NCBI GenBank assembly: GCA_964559135.1 | Contig: CAZLGG010000119.1 | Location: 1 to 11,483, forward strand | Direction of reading: 5' to 3' | Source of the DNA: DRQF01 sp964559135 | GTDB taxonomy: Bacteria > Planctomycetota > GCA-002687715 > DRQF01 | DNA: 11,483 nucleotides | Shown here: in pieces, positions 1 to 6,836 of the stretch | Position numbering within the stretch: the first letter of the stretch is position 1 | Layout of the letters: every line of letters begins with the position of its first letter | The notes under the pieces: model-generated | Seen by the model: the letters and a program-made list of their open reading frames with translations, nothing else | What the model was told of the DNA's origin: nothing | The model's database searches: none | Program-made: the position numbers and the translations under genes

Positions 1-97
1 TGTTGTTGCCGTTGCCTCCCCCGCATCCCACGAGAAATACGACGAAGATGAGGGTCCCGATCCAGGCGCAACGTGACGGGTGATTCGTTCCGAACAT
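1..97 (-). CDS. Lipoprotein, N-terminal fragment (gene runs off the left edge)
   Basis: Only the first 32 codons are inside the window. They read as a bacterial lipoprotein signal peptide: a short n-region with an arginine (MFGTNHPSR), a hydrophobic core around residues 11-23 (AWIGTLIFVVFLV), and a lipobox L-V-G-C with the acceptor cysteine at residue 25. A flexible G/N-rich stretch (GGGNGNN) follows, as is usual after the lipidated cysteine. The start is fixed by a textbook Shine-Dalgarno AGGAGG (minus strand, 103-108) five bases upstream of the ATG. The expected mature product is a membrane-anchored lipoprotein of unknown function. It lies downstream of the S8 protease gene on the same strand, but 372 bases away, so a shared operon is uncertain. 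This frame was too short to be listed by a length-filtered gene finder. Confidence 0.8.
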   Translation of the reverse strand, partial: MFGTNHPSRCAWIGTLIFVVFLVGCGGGNGNN

Positions 98-469
98 TGA
101 TTCCTCCTCAATACGCTCCGCCTGATTCCTCGTCGTGGACGATCAGGATCGACGGATGATCTGAAAAGCTACGAAATGCACACAGCGAACATCGTGCCTC
201 GCGGCCCGGGCCGATCCGTTTGCCGGAATGCACTGATCTGGAACGGCTTACGAGTTTGCGCCGGTGGGAGGCGTCGCAATGGCCTCGAGAATCGGGCGAA
301 TGCGCACGGTTTGCGACTCAGGCCGACGGTCGGCGTGCCTCCACTCACCGAATCCGCGCCCTCGATGCCCACCGTCGATGACTCGACGCGATCGTTGTCG
401 AAATCGAACGGGATGACGAGAGGAGGGAACGGTGTCGTTCTCGGGGAGAGCCACCGGCCCGTGGGGGAG
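98..469. other. 372-base intergenic region with small palindromes
   Basis: I find no convincing gene here. Open frames exist on both strands but lack ribosome binding sites and recognisable protein character. Short dyads are present: CGATC-AG-GATCG at 140-151, about 43 bases upstream of the lipoprotein start; GCCGAC-G-GTCGGC at 322-334; and a hairpin CGTCGA-TGAC-TCGACG at 373-388. None is followed by a T-run on the minus strand, so I cannot point to an intrinsic terminator for the protease gene. The region is long enough to carry the lipoprotein promoter, but no clear -35/-10 pair stands out. Confidence 0.5.
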
Positions 470-3400
470 CTACTGGACGACGAGTTGCACGGCGTTCGTG
501 GCCGCGGCCGTGGCGGGACCATCGAGAATGACCCCCTGGTAGGTCAGCGTCAAGGGAGCGGGCAGGCCGTTCGGGTCCATGACGGTCCAGTCGCCGGGGG
601 TCGACGGGACGAACTCGGGGCAGACGTCCGGTCCGAAGTTGTTCGTGATGAGGACGTTGTTGGGGCCGCCCACGGTGCAGGGCTGGAAGAGGAAGTCCCC
701 GATCCCGAAGGGCAGAGTCACTTCCGCCGTGGGGGGAGGTGTGCCGATGTAGGCCCAAACGGCAAAGTTCGCGGGGGTCGTCATCCCCACCGGTTGCAGG
801 ACGGTCAAGCGCACGGGTTCGTTGAGCCCCAGGTCCACGACCCGGTCGAGACCACCGCTGCTGTTGTTGACGAGAAGTACATCGTAGACATCGCCTTGAC
901 TCGTGGCGAGATCACCGGCGGCGGATGCCGCCAAGGTGCTGAGTCGGTCGGGATTCGGGGCCGGGAGGATGGCGGTCCAGCCGGTCAAGTTGAAGGTGGC
1001 GGTTCCGGGGGCTCCCACGACAACCTCTCCCAGGCCGTCGCCGTCGACATCGCCCAAGGGTGCGGCGGCGGACCCGAATCGCTCATGGTCCTTCCCGCCG
1101 TGGAGGACGTACCGCGGACGTGGCCAGAATCTGGAATAGACGCGGAGGGCGCCCGCATCCGTGGCGGATGCGTCGGACCCGGGGACCCCCACCAACAGGT
1201 CTCGGTCACCGTCACCGTCCACGTCGTCGGACGTGGCGAGGAAAGCGCCGAACAGATCGCCCGCATTCTCACCCACCCAGCCTCCGAACGCACTTCCGTC
1301 GGCGCCGGAATAGATGACCGCCGAGCCGGTGTTCGGACCGGACAAGCCTGCGGAGGCGGGGGCCGCCGCCACGAAGTCCTGGACGCCGTCACCGTCCGCG
1401 TCGATCCAGGCGGCCACGCTTTGCCCCAGTCGAGCCCCACCCTCGAGCCCTTCCATCGTGAGAAGAACACTGCCGTCAAGAGTCGAGATCAATCGGACAC
1501 GCCCCGTGTCCGGACCGAGAGACGCCGCCCCGGGGATTCCCACGAGAAGATCGCCCAACCCGTCCCCGTCGAAGTCGTCGGTCAGGGAGAGCGAGGAGCC
1601 GAACTCTGCATCTCCCATCGTTGGGTTGCCGTCGATGTTGAGGATCAATCCCAGGTCCGTGCCGGAGAGGATGCGGACGCGACCGATGCCGGGGATGCCG
1701 CTTGCCAAGGCCCGCGGGGCGCCGACAGCCAGGTCGGGCACGCCGTCGGCGTTGACGTCTCCCAGATCGAGAACCGCCGACCCGAATTTCTCGTTCACCG
1801 CCGAGCCCGTGATCTGGAAGAGCTGGGCCCCGTCCGAACCGGAGAGAATCGTGACCTTTCCCGCCCCGGAGATCGGACCGAGGTCGGCGTTGGGATCCGT
1901 CACCGCAAAGTCCCGGATGCCGTCGCCGTTCAGATCGCCGAGAGGAAATAGATGAGCCCCCAATCCGTCTCCCGCCGCGGACCCCAAGACCTGGTAGAGG
2001 ATCTGTCCGCTTTTTCCCGAGCGGACGATGACGGCGCCTGCGTCGAGGCCGCCCTGGTCATCGCTGGGAGCCCCCACGGCGAAGTCCTCGACGCCATCGC
2101 CGTCCACGTCCCCCAAACCCGCGAGGGCCGTGCCGTAGAGGTCTTCAGCGAGTGGCGCGTCCTGCCGGAAAAGGACCGAAGAGGGATCCGTCAGCGTCAG
2201 CGCCGCCTGCCACGCGACGGCATAGGCGTTGAGGAGCCCCTGACTGAAGAGAGAGTCGAATCCGGGAGCACCCAGGTCCATGCAACTGAGGTTGAGGATG
2301 TCATCGACCTCATCGGCCGTGAGTGACGGGTTGACCGACAGCGCCAAGGCGCCGTGAGCCGACCCGTACGCCCCCGAAAACGTCGTGCCGGATGCGGGGA
2401 CGTATTCCAAGGTGGAGTTGAACCCGAACATGCCCGTGCGATCCGTCGAATAGATGAACTGGGCGCCGGCGCAGTAATCCATGTTGGGCCCGAACGAGCT
2501 GAAGCCCGCCACCGAACCCGTGAAGTCGATGCCGGTCACGCCGTGGACGGAAGCGAGGTTGGCGGGCCAGGACGTCCCGGCGATGGGGTCGTTGCCCGCC
2601 GAGGCGTAGTGGAGGATGCCGGCTTGCCGCAATTGGTCGTACTTGGCCGTGAGAGCGGAATCCATGAGCCCCAACGTGACGCTGTTGTTCGTGATCTGGA
2701 CCCCTTCCTGAAGACACCAATCGAGGCCCGGCACGGTCCAACTCGTCATGGACGTGAAACCGAAATACGAGAAACTCACGTAGACCCTGACGGAGAGGAT
2801 CTCGACGTCCGGCACCAATCCCGAGACGCCTCGGCCGTTGTTCCGCGTTCCGGCGATGACGCCGGCGACGACCGTTCCATGATTGTCCCACAAGACTTGA
2901 GGGGCTCCGCCTCCTCCCACCACGCCGGTGGTGTCGGTCCCCCGGATATCGCGGGGGAGGTCCGGATGATCCATCTGGATGCCGTCGTCCACGATGGCGA
3001 CCTTGATGGCGTGCCGCCCCATCGAGATGTCCCAGGCTTCCGGCGCATCGGTATCCATGTCGGAGGCCGATAGGTCGCCGGGTAGGGGGTAATTCAGATA
3101 CCACTGATCGTTGAAATACTGATCCGTGGGGAGACTGTCTTTGCGCCCCGTGAACACCCAGTCCGGCTCCGCGAATCGGGTCCTGGGGTCGACGGCGAGG
3201 GCGTTGGCGCGAGCGAGAATCGCAAAGCCGTCGGCCAGTCCCGCGTCGACATACACGCATCGAGGCAGTCCCGCCCAGTCCGACGCGAGCACGTGGGAGC
3301 GGCCGTCCGCCGTGACGAGCGTTTTCAGAGCTTCCCGCGAGAGGTTTTCTTGCCCCTGCACGATCACGTGGCGCGTCGGCCACATCGGTCCGCCGGTCCA

Positions 3401-3748
3401 TCCCAAAAAGACAGGGGAGGCACAGGCGATCGCCGGGCTTGCGGCGAGCTGGGCGACCTCTTCTTGTGGAGACTTCGTGGCCGATGTTTCTCGTTCGAGC
3501 AGGTACCAGTTGGGTATGGGCCATGGACGAAGGTGGGTGACGTCGACACCCGCGGCTTCCAGGGCGTCCGACGCCGCCTCCAAGTCCGGAATCTCGAGAG
3601 CCAAACGCCCGGGATCGAGTTCGAGGCTTCGAGGCGACTCGAACCAGTAGCGCACCTGTTGGGCCGCAGCCCGCGTGCTCGCGAGTGAGAGAACGAACCC
3701 GGTGACGAGAGCGACAACGAGTTTTCGACGATGAATGGTTTTCGGCAT
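470..3748 (-). CDS. Secreted S8 (subtilisin/kexin-type) protease-like protein with seven FG-GAP repeats
   Basis: The 1092-residue product starts with a Sec signal peptide (MPKTIHRRK, hydrophobic core, AAA|QQ near residue 31). Residues about 32-200 resemble the propeptide region of bacterial S8 enzymes and end in a 'FAEPDWVF' segment. The kexin-like domain follows with 'YFNDQWYLN', Asp254 in VAIVDDGI, His290 in DNHGT, and the oxyanion Asn386 in ASAGN. The usual GTSxxxP serine box is degenerate: it reads GTTFSGAYGS (residues 454-463), so the nucleophile is either replaced by Thr456 or displaced to Ser458. Seven FG-GAP repeats with D-x-D/N-x-D-G calcium-loop motifs start near residues 546, 603, 662, 723, 781, 840 and 898, spaced 57-61 residues, which predicts an integrin-like seven-bladed beta-propeller. 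A roughly 140-residue C-terminal module with two cysteines (1024, 1043) ends in NAVQLVVQ. I chose the ATG at 3748 because it begins the signal peptide; an in-frame upstream ATG at 3955 would overlap the divergent gene. No strong Shine-Dalgarno is visible. The product is secreted; proteolytic activity is uncertain. Confidence 0.88.
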   Translation of the reverse strand: MPKTIHRRKLVVALVTGFVLSLASTRAAAQQVRYWFESPRSLELDPGRLALEIPDLEAASDALEAAGVDVTHLRPWPIPNWYLLERETSATKSPQEEVAQLAASPAIACASPVFLGWTGGPMWPTRHVIVQGQENLSREALKTLVTADGRSHVLASDWAGLPRCVYVDAGLADGFAILARANALAVDPRTRFAEPDWVFTGRKDSLPTDQYFNDQWYLNYPLPGDLSASDMDTDAPEAWDISMGRHAIKVAIVDDGIQMDHPDLPRDIRGTDTTGVVGGGGAPQVLWDNHGTVVAGVIAGTRNNGRGVSGLVPDVEILSVRVYVSFSYFGFTSMTSWTVPGLDWCLQEGVQITNNSVTLGLMDSALTAKYDQLRQAGILHYASAGNDPIAGTSWPANLASVHGVTGIDFTGSVAGFSSFGPNMDYCAGAQFIYSTDRTGMFGFNSTLEYVPASGTTFSGAYGSAHGALALSVNPSLTADEVDDILNLSCMDLGAPGFDSLFSQGLLNAYAVAWQAALTLTDPSSVLFRQDAPLAEDLYGTALAGLGDVDGDGVEDFAVGAPSDDQGGLDAGAVIVRSGKSGQILYQVLGSAAGDGLGAHLFPLGDLNGDGIRDFAVTDPNADLGPISGAGKVTILSGSDGAQLFQITGSAVNEKFGSAVLDLGDVNADGVPDLAVGAPRALASGIPGIGRVRILSGTDLGLILNIDGNPTMGDAEFGSSLSLTDDFDGDGLGDLLVGIPGAASLGPDTGRVRLISTLDGSVLLTMEGLEGGARLGQSVAAWIDADGDGVQDFVAAAPASAGLSGPNTGSAVIYSGADGSAFGGWVGENAGDLFGAFLATSDDVDGDGDRDLLVGVPGSDASATDAGALRVYSRFWPRPRYVLHGGKDHERFGSAAAPLGDVDGDGLGEVVVGAPGTATFNLTGWTAILPAPNPDRLSTLAASAAGDLATSQGDVYDVLLVNNSSGGLDRVVDLGLNEPVRLTVLQPVGMTTPANFAVWAYIGTPPPTAEVTLPFGIGDFLFQPCTVGGPNNVLITNNFGPDVCPEFVPSTPGDWTVMDPNGLPAPLTLTYQGVILDGPATAAATNAVQLVVQ

Positions 3749-3768
3749 GGCTTGGATATTCGGCTTCA

Positions 3769-3808
3769 GATTGCCTATCGGCGGATCTGGGAGGAATCTT
3801 AGGCAATC
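3769..3808. repeat. Inverted repeat GATTGCCTA-N22-TAGGCAATC upstream of the protease gene
   Basis: Two perfect 9-base arms (3769-3777 and 3800-3808) face each other across 22 bases. The nearer arm is 20 bases upstream of the protease start codon. The structure could be an operator for a dimeric regulator with widely spaced half-sites, or a hairpin in the protease 5' leader. The sequence shows the symmetry only; the role is inferred. Confidence 0.6.
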
Positions 3809-3883
3809 GGGGCGGGGGGAGTCCAGGAATCCTTGCTCCCGCGCAAGATCATTCAATGGAGAATCCTTGACGTGGGGCGGGGG
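3809..3883. repeat. Two pairs of direct repeats in the divergent intergenic region
   Basis: GGGGCGGGGG occurs at 3809-3818 and again at 3874-3883, 65 bases apart. GAATCCTTG occurs at 3827-3835 and 3861-3869, 34 bases apart. A short hairpin, CTTGC-tcccgc-GCAAG (3832-3847), lies between them. The repeats fall between the protease and hydrolase start codons, the only stretch available for the control elements of both genes. Confidence 0.55.
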
Positions 3884-3890
3884 CATTCGC

Positions 3891-3907
3891 CATGATGGGC
3901 CATCATG
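3891..3907. promoter_or_regulatory. 17-base palindrome overlapping the hydrolase start codon
   Basis: CATGATGG-G-CCATCATG is a perfect 8-base inverted repeat around a single central base, and its last three bases are the ATG of the SGNH hydrolase. In DNA it could be a repressor site. In RNA it can form only a tight hairpin after opening the inner pairs, which would cover the start codon. There is no independent evidence of binding. Confidence 0.4.
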
Positions 3908-5134
3908 CGTTGGTTTGCCGTCGTCATCCTTTTCTCGGTCCTTCTGCCGGCCCAACAGTTCAAGCCGAACCGACGGTTTCCGGCGCAGTTGCAGCTATCC
4001 GGCGATTGGTATTCATTGCCCGTGGGACGGTCGGAATACAGGTTGCGGACGAATCACACGCTCGCTCGCATCTCGATTCGCTTCACCAACACGACGACGT
4101 TCGGTCTCTCATGGGACACGACGTGGATTCAGTTTCCGACTCTGGTCGCCGGCGCCTTCGCCTGGCGTCTGGGGAAAGGCGCGTCTCCCGGCATATGGCA
4201 TTTGGCCGAGCCGATCCTCCCTCAGCAGACCTTGGCGAGATTCCTCGATCCCGCGAACGACTACACTTTCGAACTCCTGACCACGTCCGGGCCGATCGTT
4301 GCCCCCGGGACGCCCGCGGCGACGACGTCCATGATCGAACGGTTCCGGGATTTCGCCGGCGTTCAGGGGTACTTCATCGACCTGAAAAGCGTGGATGCCG
4401 ATCCCGGCGTGACATGGCTGCCGCCGCGCCCGGCTCCCTACCCCGAGATGCAGGTACTCATCCTCGGCGATTCCCTCGCCGACGGGTTGGTTCCCTTCAA
4501 CGCCGCCGGAGCCGCACACCCCTACGGTGCGCTCGTCTCCTGGCCGCGACGCGCCGTCGAATTGGGATGCAGCCTCCTGCCGAATCCTCGCACGCCGCGA
4601 TTCATCAATCACTCGTTTCGCGGTTGGTGGGGGTGCGAGCTGGCGCTTCCGTACATGGGTTATTCGACCGAGCAAGCCTTCCGCTCGGCCAACCCGTGGG
4701 CCCAACCCCGCTTCGATCTCATTTTCGATCGCAGCCATTTGTTCGCACCGCCCTTCGAGCTGCCGAACCCCGAACTCATCATCTACCAATTGGCCCAGAA
4801 CGATATCCTGACCGGGCGTCTCGCGAATCCCGCGGCCTATCGGCAGGACATCGTCAACAACATCACGATGCTCCGCGTCAAGTGGCCGAACGCGAAGATC
4901 CTCGTGGCCGCGACCCACCTCTCGACGCCTCTCGGTCTGACGCAACGCCAGGAGATGCAGGCCGCGATGAACTTCCTGGGTTACCGCACGGACCCGAAGT
5001 TGGACTTCGTGGACACGGGCGCCATCCTCGACGTCTTGGGCCTCTCTCCGCAGCCGGCGCACCCGCTGTCTTTCATCCACGACGTGTGGACCTACTTCAT
5101 CGGCATCCAACTGTTCTGGTTTCTTCAGGTCTGA
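3905..5134 (+). CDS. Secreted SGNH/GDSL-type hydrolase
   Basis: The 409-residue product has a short signal peptide (MRWFAVVILFSVLLPAQQ). An all-beta-looking N-terminal region (about 20-175) follows, then an SGNH hydrolase domain. Block I is ILGDSLADG with the nucleophile Ser190. Block III is LAQNDIL with Asn299. The likely block V is the His386-Pro387 pair near the C terminus. The aspartate normally three residues before that histidine is not there (Gln383), so the triad is atypical. The family comprises esterases, lipases and carbohydrate deacetylases. The beta-domain-plus-SGNH plan recalls CE2-type acetyl esterases, but the substrate cannot be read from the sequence. The start is the ATG that opens the signal peptide; only a weak GATGGG precedes it. 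The gene is divergent from the S8 protease gene and its stop codon lies two bases before sfsA, so the two are probably co-transcribed. Confidence 0.82.
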   Translation: MRWFAVVILFSVLLPAQQFKPNRRFPAQLQLSGDWYSLPVGRSEYRLRTNHTLARISIRFTNTTTFGLSWDTTWIQFPTLVAGAFAWRLGKGASPGIWHLAEPILPQQTLARFLDPANDYTFELLTTSGPIVAPGTPAATTSMIERFRDFAGVQGYFIDLKSVDADPGVTWLPPRPAPYPEMQVLILGDSLADGLVPFNAAGAAHPYGALVSWPRRAVELGCSLLPNPRTPRFINHSFRGWWGCELALPYMGYSTEQAFRSANPWAQPRFDLIFDRSHLFAPPFELPNPELIIYQLAQNDILTGRLANPAAYRQDIVNNITMLRVKWPNAKILVAATHLSTPLGLTQRQEMQAAMNFLGYRTDPKLDFVDTGAILDVLGLSPQPAHPLSFIHDVWTYFIGIQLFWFLQV

Positions 5135-5136
5135 CC

Positions 5137-5844
5137 TTGGACCTCGAACTCGAACCTGGGCGGCTCTTGCGGCGGTACAAGCGGTTCCTGGCGGACGTGG
5201 AGCTCGCCGACGGCCGCGTCGTTCAGGCGCATTGTCCCAACACCGGAAGCATGAAGACCCTGCTCGATCTGCCTCGCCGTGCCTGGGTGGAGCACCGCCC
5301 CAGTCCCCAGCGAAAGCTCCACTGGACCCTGGTTCTTTTGGAAACCTCGCGTGGAGGTTGGGCGCTCGTGGACACGTCACGCCCGAACGCCGTCGTCGAG
5401 GAGGGGATCCTCCACGGAGTCGTGCCGGAACTCGTGCCCGAGAGCCCCATTCTTCGAGAGCGCGGCCCCGAAGGTGTCCGGAAACGGTTCGATCTCTTCT
5501 TCACCGACGGAGGGGGGCGCCGGGTTTGGGTGGAGGTCAAGAACGTCACCATGGATTCATCGCTGAGGGAAGGGCGTTCGGATTTCCCGGACTCCGTCAC
5601 GCAACGGGGGCGGGAGCACCTCGAACTCCTGGCCCGGTTGGCCCGCTCCGGCGACCGCGCGATTCAGTTCTTCCTGCTTTCCCGGACCGATTGCGATGCG
5701 GTCGGGTTGGCCCGGGACATCGATCCCGCTTACGCGGCGGCCCTCGAAACCGCGGAGAAAGGCGGGGTGGAGGTGCTCGCGCATCGACTCGTCATCGAAC
5801 CGGAACGACTCCTTCTGGGGAAGGCGGTTCCTGTCGAAACGTGA
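5137..5844 (+). CDS. sfsA: SfsA family DNA/RNA nuclease (sugar fermentation stimulation protein)
   Basis: The 235-residue product matches the SfsA family over its whole length: RYKRFLADVEL near the N terminus, AHCPNTGSM (31-39), RFDLFF (117-122), WVEVKNVT (131-138) and FPDSVTQRGREHLELL (150-165). The Asp119 / Glu133-x-Lys135 arrangement is the PD-(D/E)XK-like nuclease core of the family. SfsA was named from effects on maltose metabolism in E. coli; nucleic-acid binding and nuclease activity have been reported, but its cellular role is unsettled. No ATG lies near the expected N terminus. The TTG at 5137 gives MDLELEPGRLLRRYKRF, which aligns in length with E. coli SfsA. A CTG at 5131 is an alternative. 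The start lies two bases after the hydrolase stop, so translation is probably coupled. Confidence 0.93.
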   Translation: MDLELEPGRLLRRYKRFLADVELADGRVVQAHCPNTGSMKTLLDLPRRAWVEHRPSPQRKLHWTLVLLETSRGGWALVDTSRPNAVVEEGILHGVVPELVPESPILRERGPEGVRKRFDLFFTDGGGRRVWVEVKNVTMDSSLREGRSDFPDSVTQRGREHLELLARLARSGDRAIQFFLLSRTDCDAVGLARDIDPAYAAALETAEKGGVEVLAHRLVIEPERLLLGKAVPVET

Positions 5845-5859
5845 GGTCCCGGCCCTGGC

Positions 5860-6831
5860 TCACCGATCCAGGGTGGCCTGCGCGCGATCCAGACACCGGA
5901 GGACCTGAAGCCCGTGATGGGCGTCGGTCAATGGCTTTGCGTCTTCGTCGATGCAGCGGAGAAAGTGGTTCAGCTCCCTGACAAGCGGCTCTTCGTCGGC
6001 AAGCGGTACAGAAGTCCAACCCTCACGGCGGGTTTCGAACAGTCCTTCGGCGTCCGTGTCGATGCCCACGTCGTGAAGTTTCAGTTTCCCATCCGAGGCC
6101 AGGTCGTCGAACACGGCCATTTTGCGGCTGCCGACCACGACGAGGCGATGCTCCTTGTAGGGATGGAGCCAGGAGACGAAGACGTGCCCCTGAATGCCTT
6201 GGGGGAACTCGAGGTGAGTGACGGTCAGATCCACCAGGTCGGGGCGCAGCCAGCTGCCCCCTTTGGCCTCGACTCTTTCGGGTTCGCTCCCCAGAAGGTG
6301 CAGCATCACCGCGATATCGTGGGGCGCGAAACTCCAGAGGATGTTCTCGTCTTGTCGCACCCGGCCGAGATTCAGGCGATGCGAGTAGATGTATCGGATG
6401 TCGCCCAGCTCATCGCCGTCGATGAGAGTCTTGAGCGCCGCGACCGCGGGATGAAACAGAAGAATGTGTCCCACCATGAGGTGCTTCTTCGCTTCCGTTG
6501 CGGCCTTTTTCATGGACAACGCTTCCTGCACCGAAAGCGCCATGGGCTTTTCGACGAGCACGTGCCAACCCTGGGAGAGCACCTGGGCCGTCACGTTCGC
6601 GTGGGTGGCGGCCGGGGTGGCGATGACGGCACCGGTGACTCCGGAAAGGACGTCGCCCGAGAGGGCCTCCATATTGGAAACGATGGGGACATCGGGAAAC
6701 TCGACCCTGCGCTCTTCCATCCGCGGTGAGGGATCGACGACGGCGGCCAGACGTTCCATCGAATGCAGTACTCGGAGGTGGTTCCGTCCCCAGGTGCCGG
6801 CGCCGAACAAGAGGATGTCCCGGATTGACAC
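5860..6831 (-). CDS. Gfo/Idh/MocA family NAD(P)-dependent oxidoreductase
   Basis: The 323-residue product is of normal length for the family. It has an N-terminal Rossmann fold with the dinucleotide motif GAGTWG (10-15), the conserved EKP (94-96) carrying the catalytic lysine, and a C-terminal alpha/beta substrate domain containing NILWSFAPHDIAVML with His171/Asp172. The HRLNLGRVRQ...ILWSFAPHD block resembles nucleotide-sugar dehydrogenases of the WlbA/GnnA type, which oxidise C3 of UDP-sugars in envelope glycan pathways. This substrate is an inference, and no partner aminotransferase or acyltransferase is in view. No ATG fits the start. The GTG at 6831, five bases after the anti-sigma stop, places the Rossmann motif at the usual distance. 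No clear Shine-Dalgarno is seen, so expression may depend on coupling to the upstream gene. It is convergent with sfsA, with 15 bases between the stops. Confidence 0.87.
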   Translation of the reverse strand: MSIRDILLFGAGTWGRNHLRVLHSMERLAAVVDPSPRMEERRVEFPDVPIVSNMEALSGDVLSGVTGAVIATPAATHANVTAQVLSQGWHVLVEKPMALSVQEALSMKKAATEAKKHLMVGHILLFHPAVAALKTLIDGDELGDIRYIYSHRLNLGRVRQDENILWSFAPHDIAVMLHLLGSEPERVEAKGGSWLRPDLVDLTVTHLEFPQGIQGHVFVSWLHPYKEHRLVVVGSRKMAVFDDLASDGKLKLHDVGIDTDAEGLFETRREGWTSVPLADEEPLVRELNHFLRCIDEDAKPLTDAHHGLQVLRCLDRAQATLDR

Positions 6832-6836
6832 GGGGA

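Noticed and set aside
248..454. 68-residue minus-strand frame in the left intergenic region
   Set aside because: It needs a GTG start without a ribosome binding site, has no recognisable protein features, and is of a length expected by chance in GC-rich DNA.
176..1951. 591-residue plus-strand frame antisense to the protease
   Set aside because: It is the reverse-strand echo of the Asp/Gly-rich FG-GAP repeats and has no independent family signature.
3749..3955. N-terminal extension of the S8 protease to an ATG at 3955
   Set aside because: It would bury the signal peptide 69 residues inside the protein and overlap the divergent hydrolase start; the ATG at 3748 gives a proper secretion signal.
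3892..5136. Long plus-strand frame running from 3892 into sfsA as one 650-residue protein
   Set aside because: The first part is arginine- and histidine-rich shadow sequence of the hydrolase gene. Only the part after 5137 matches a known family.
5841..5863. GTGAG...CTCAC dyad between the convergent stops of sfsA and the oxidoreductase
   Set aside because: Two convergent TGA stops produce a TGA/TCA dyad automatically, leaving only two extra paired bases and no T-run, so there is no real case for a bidirectional terminator.
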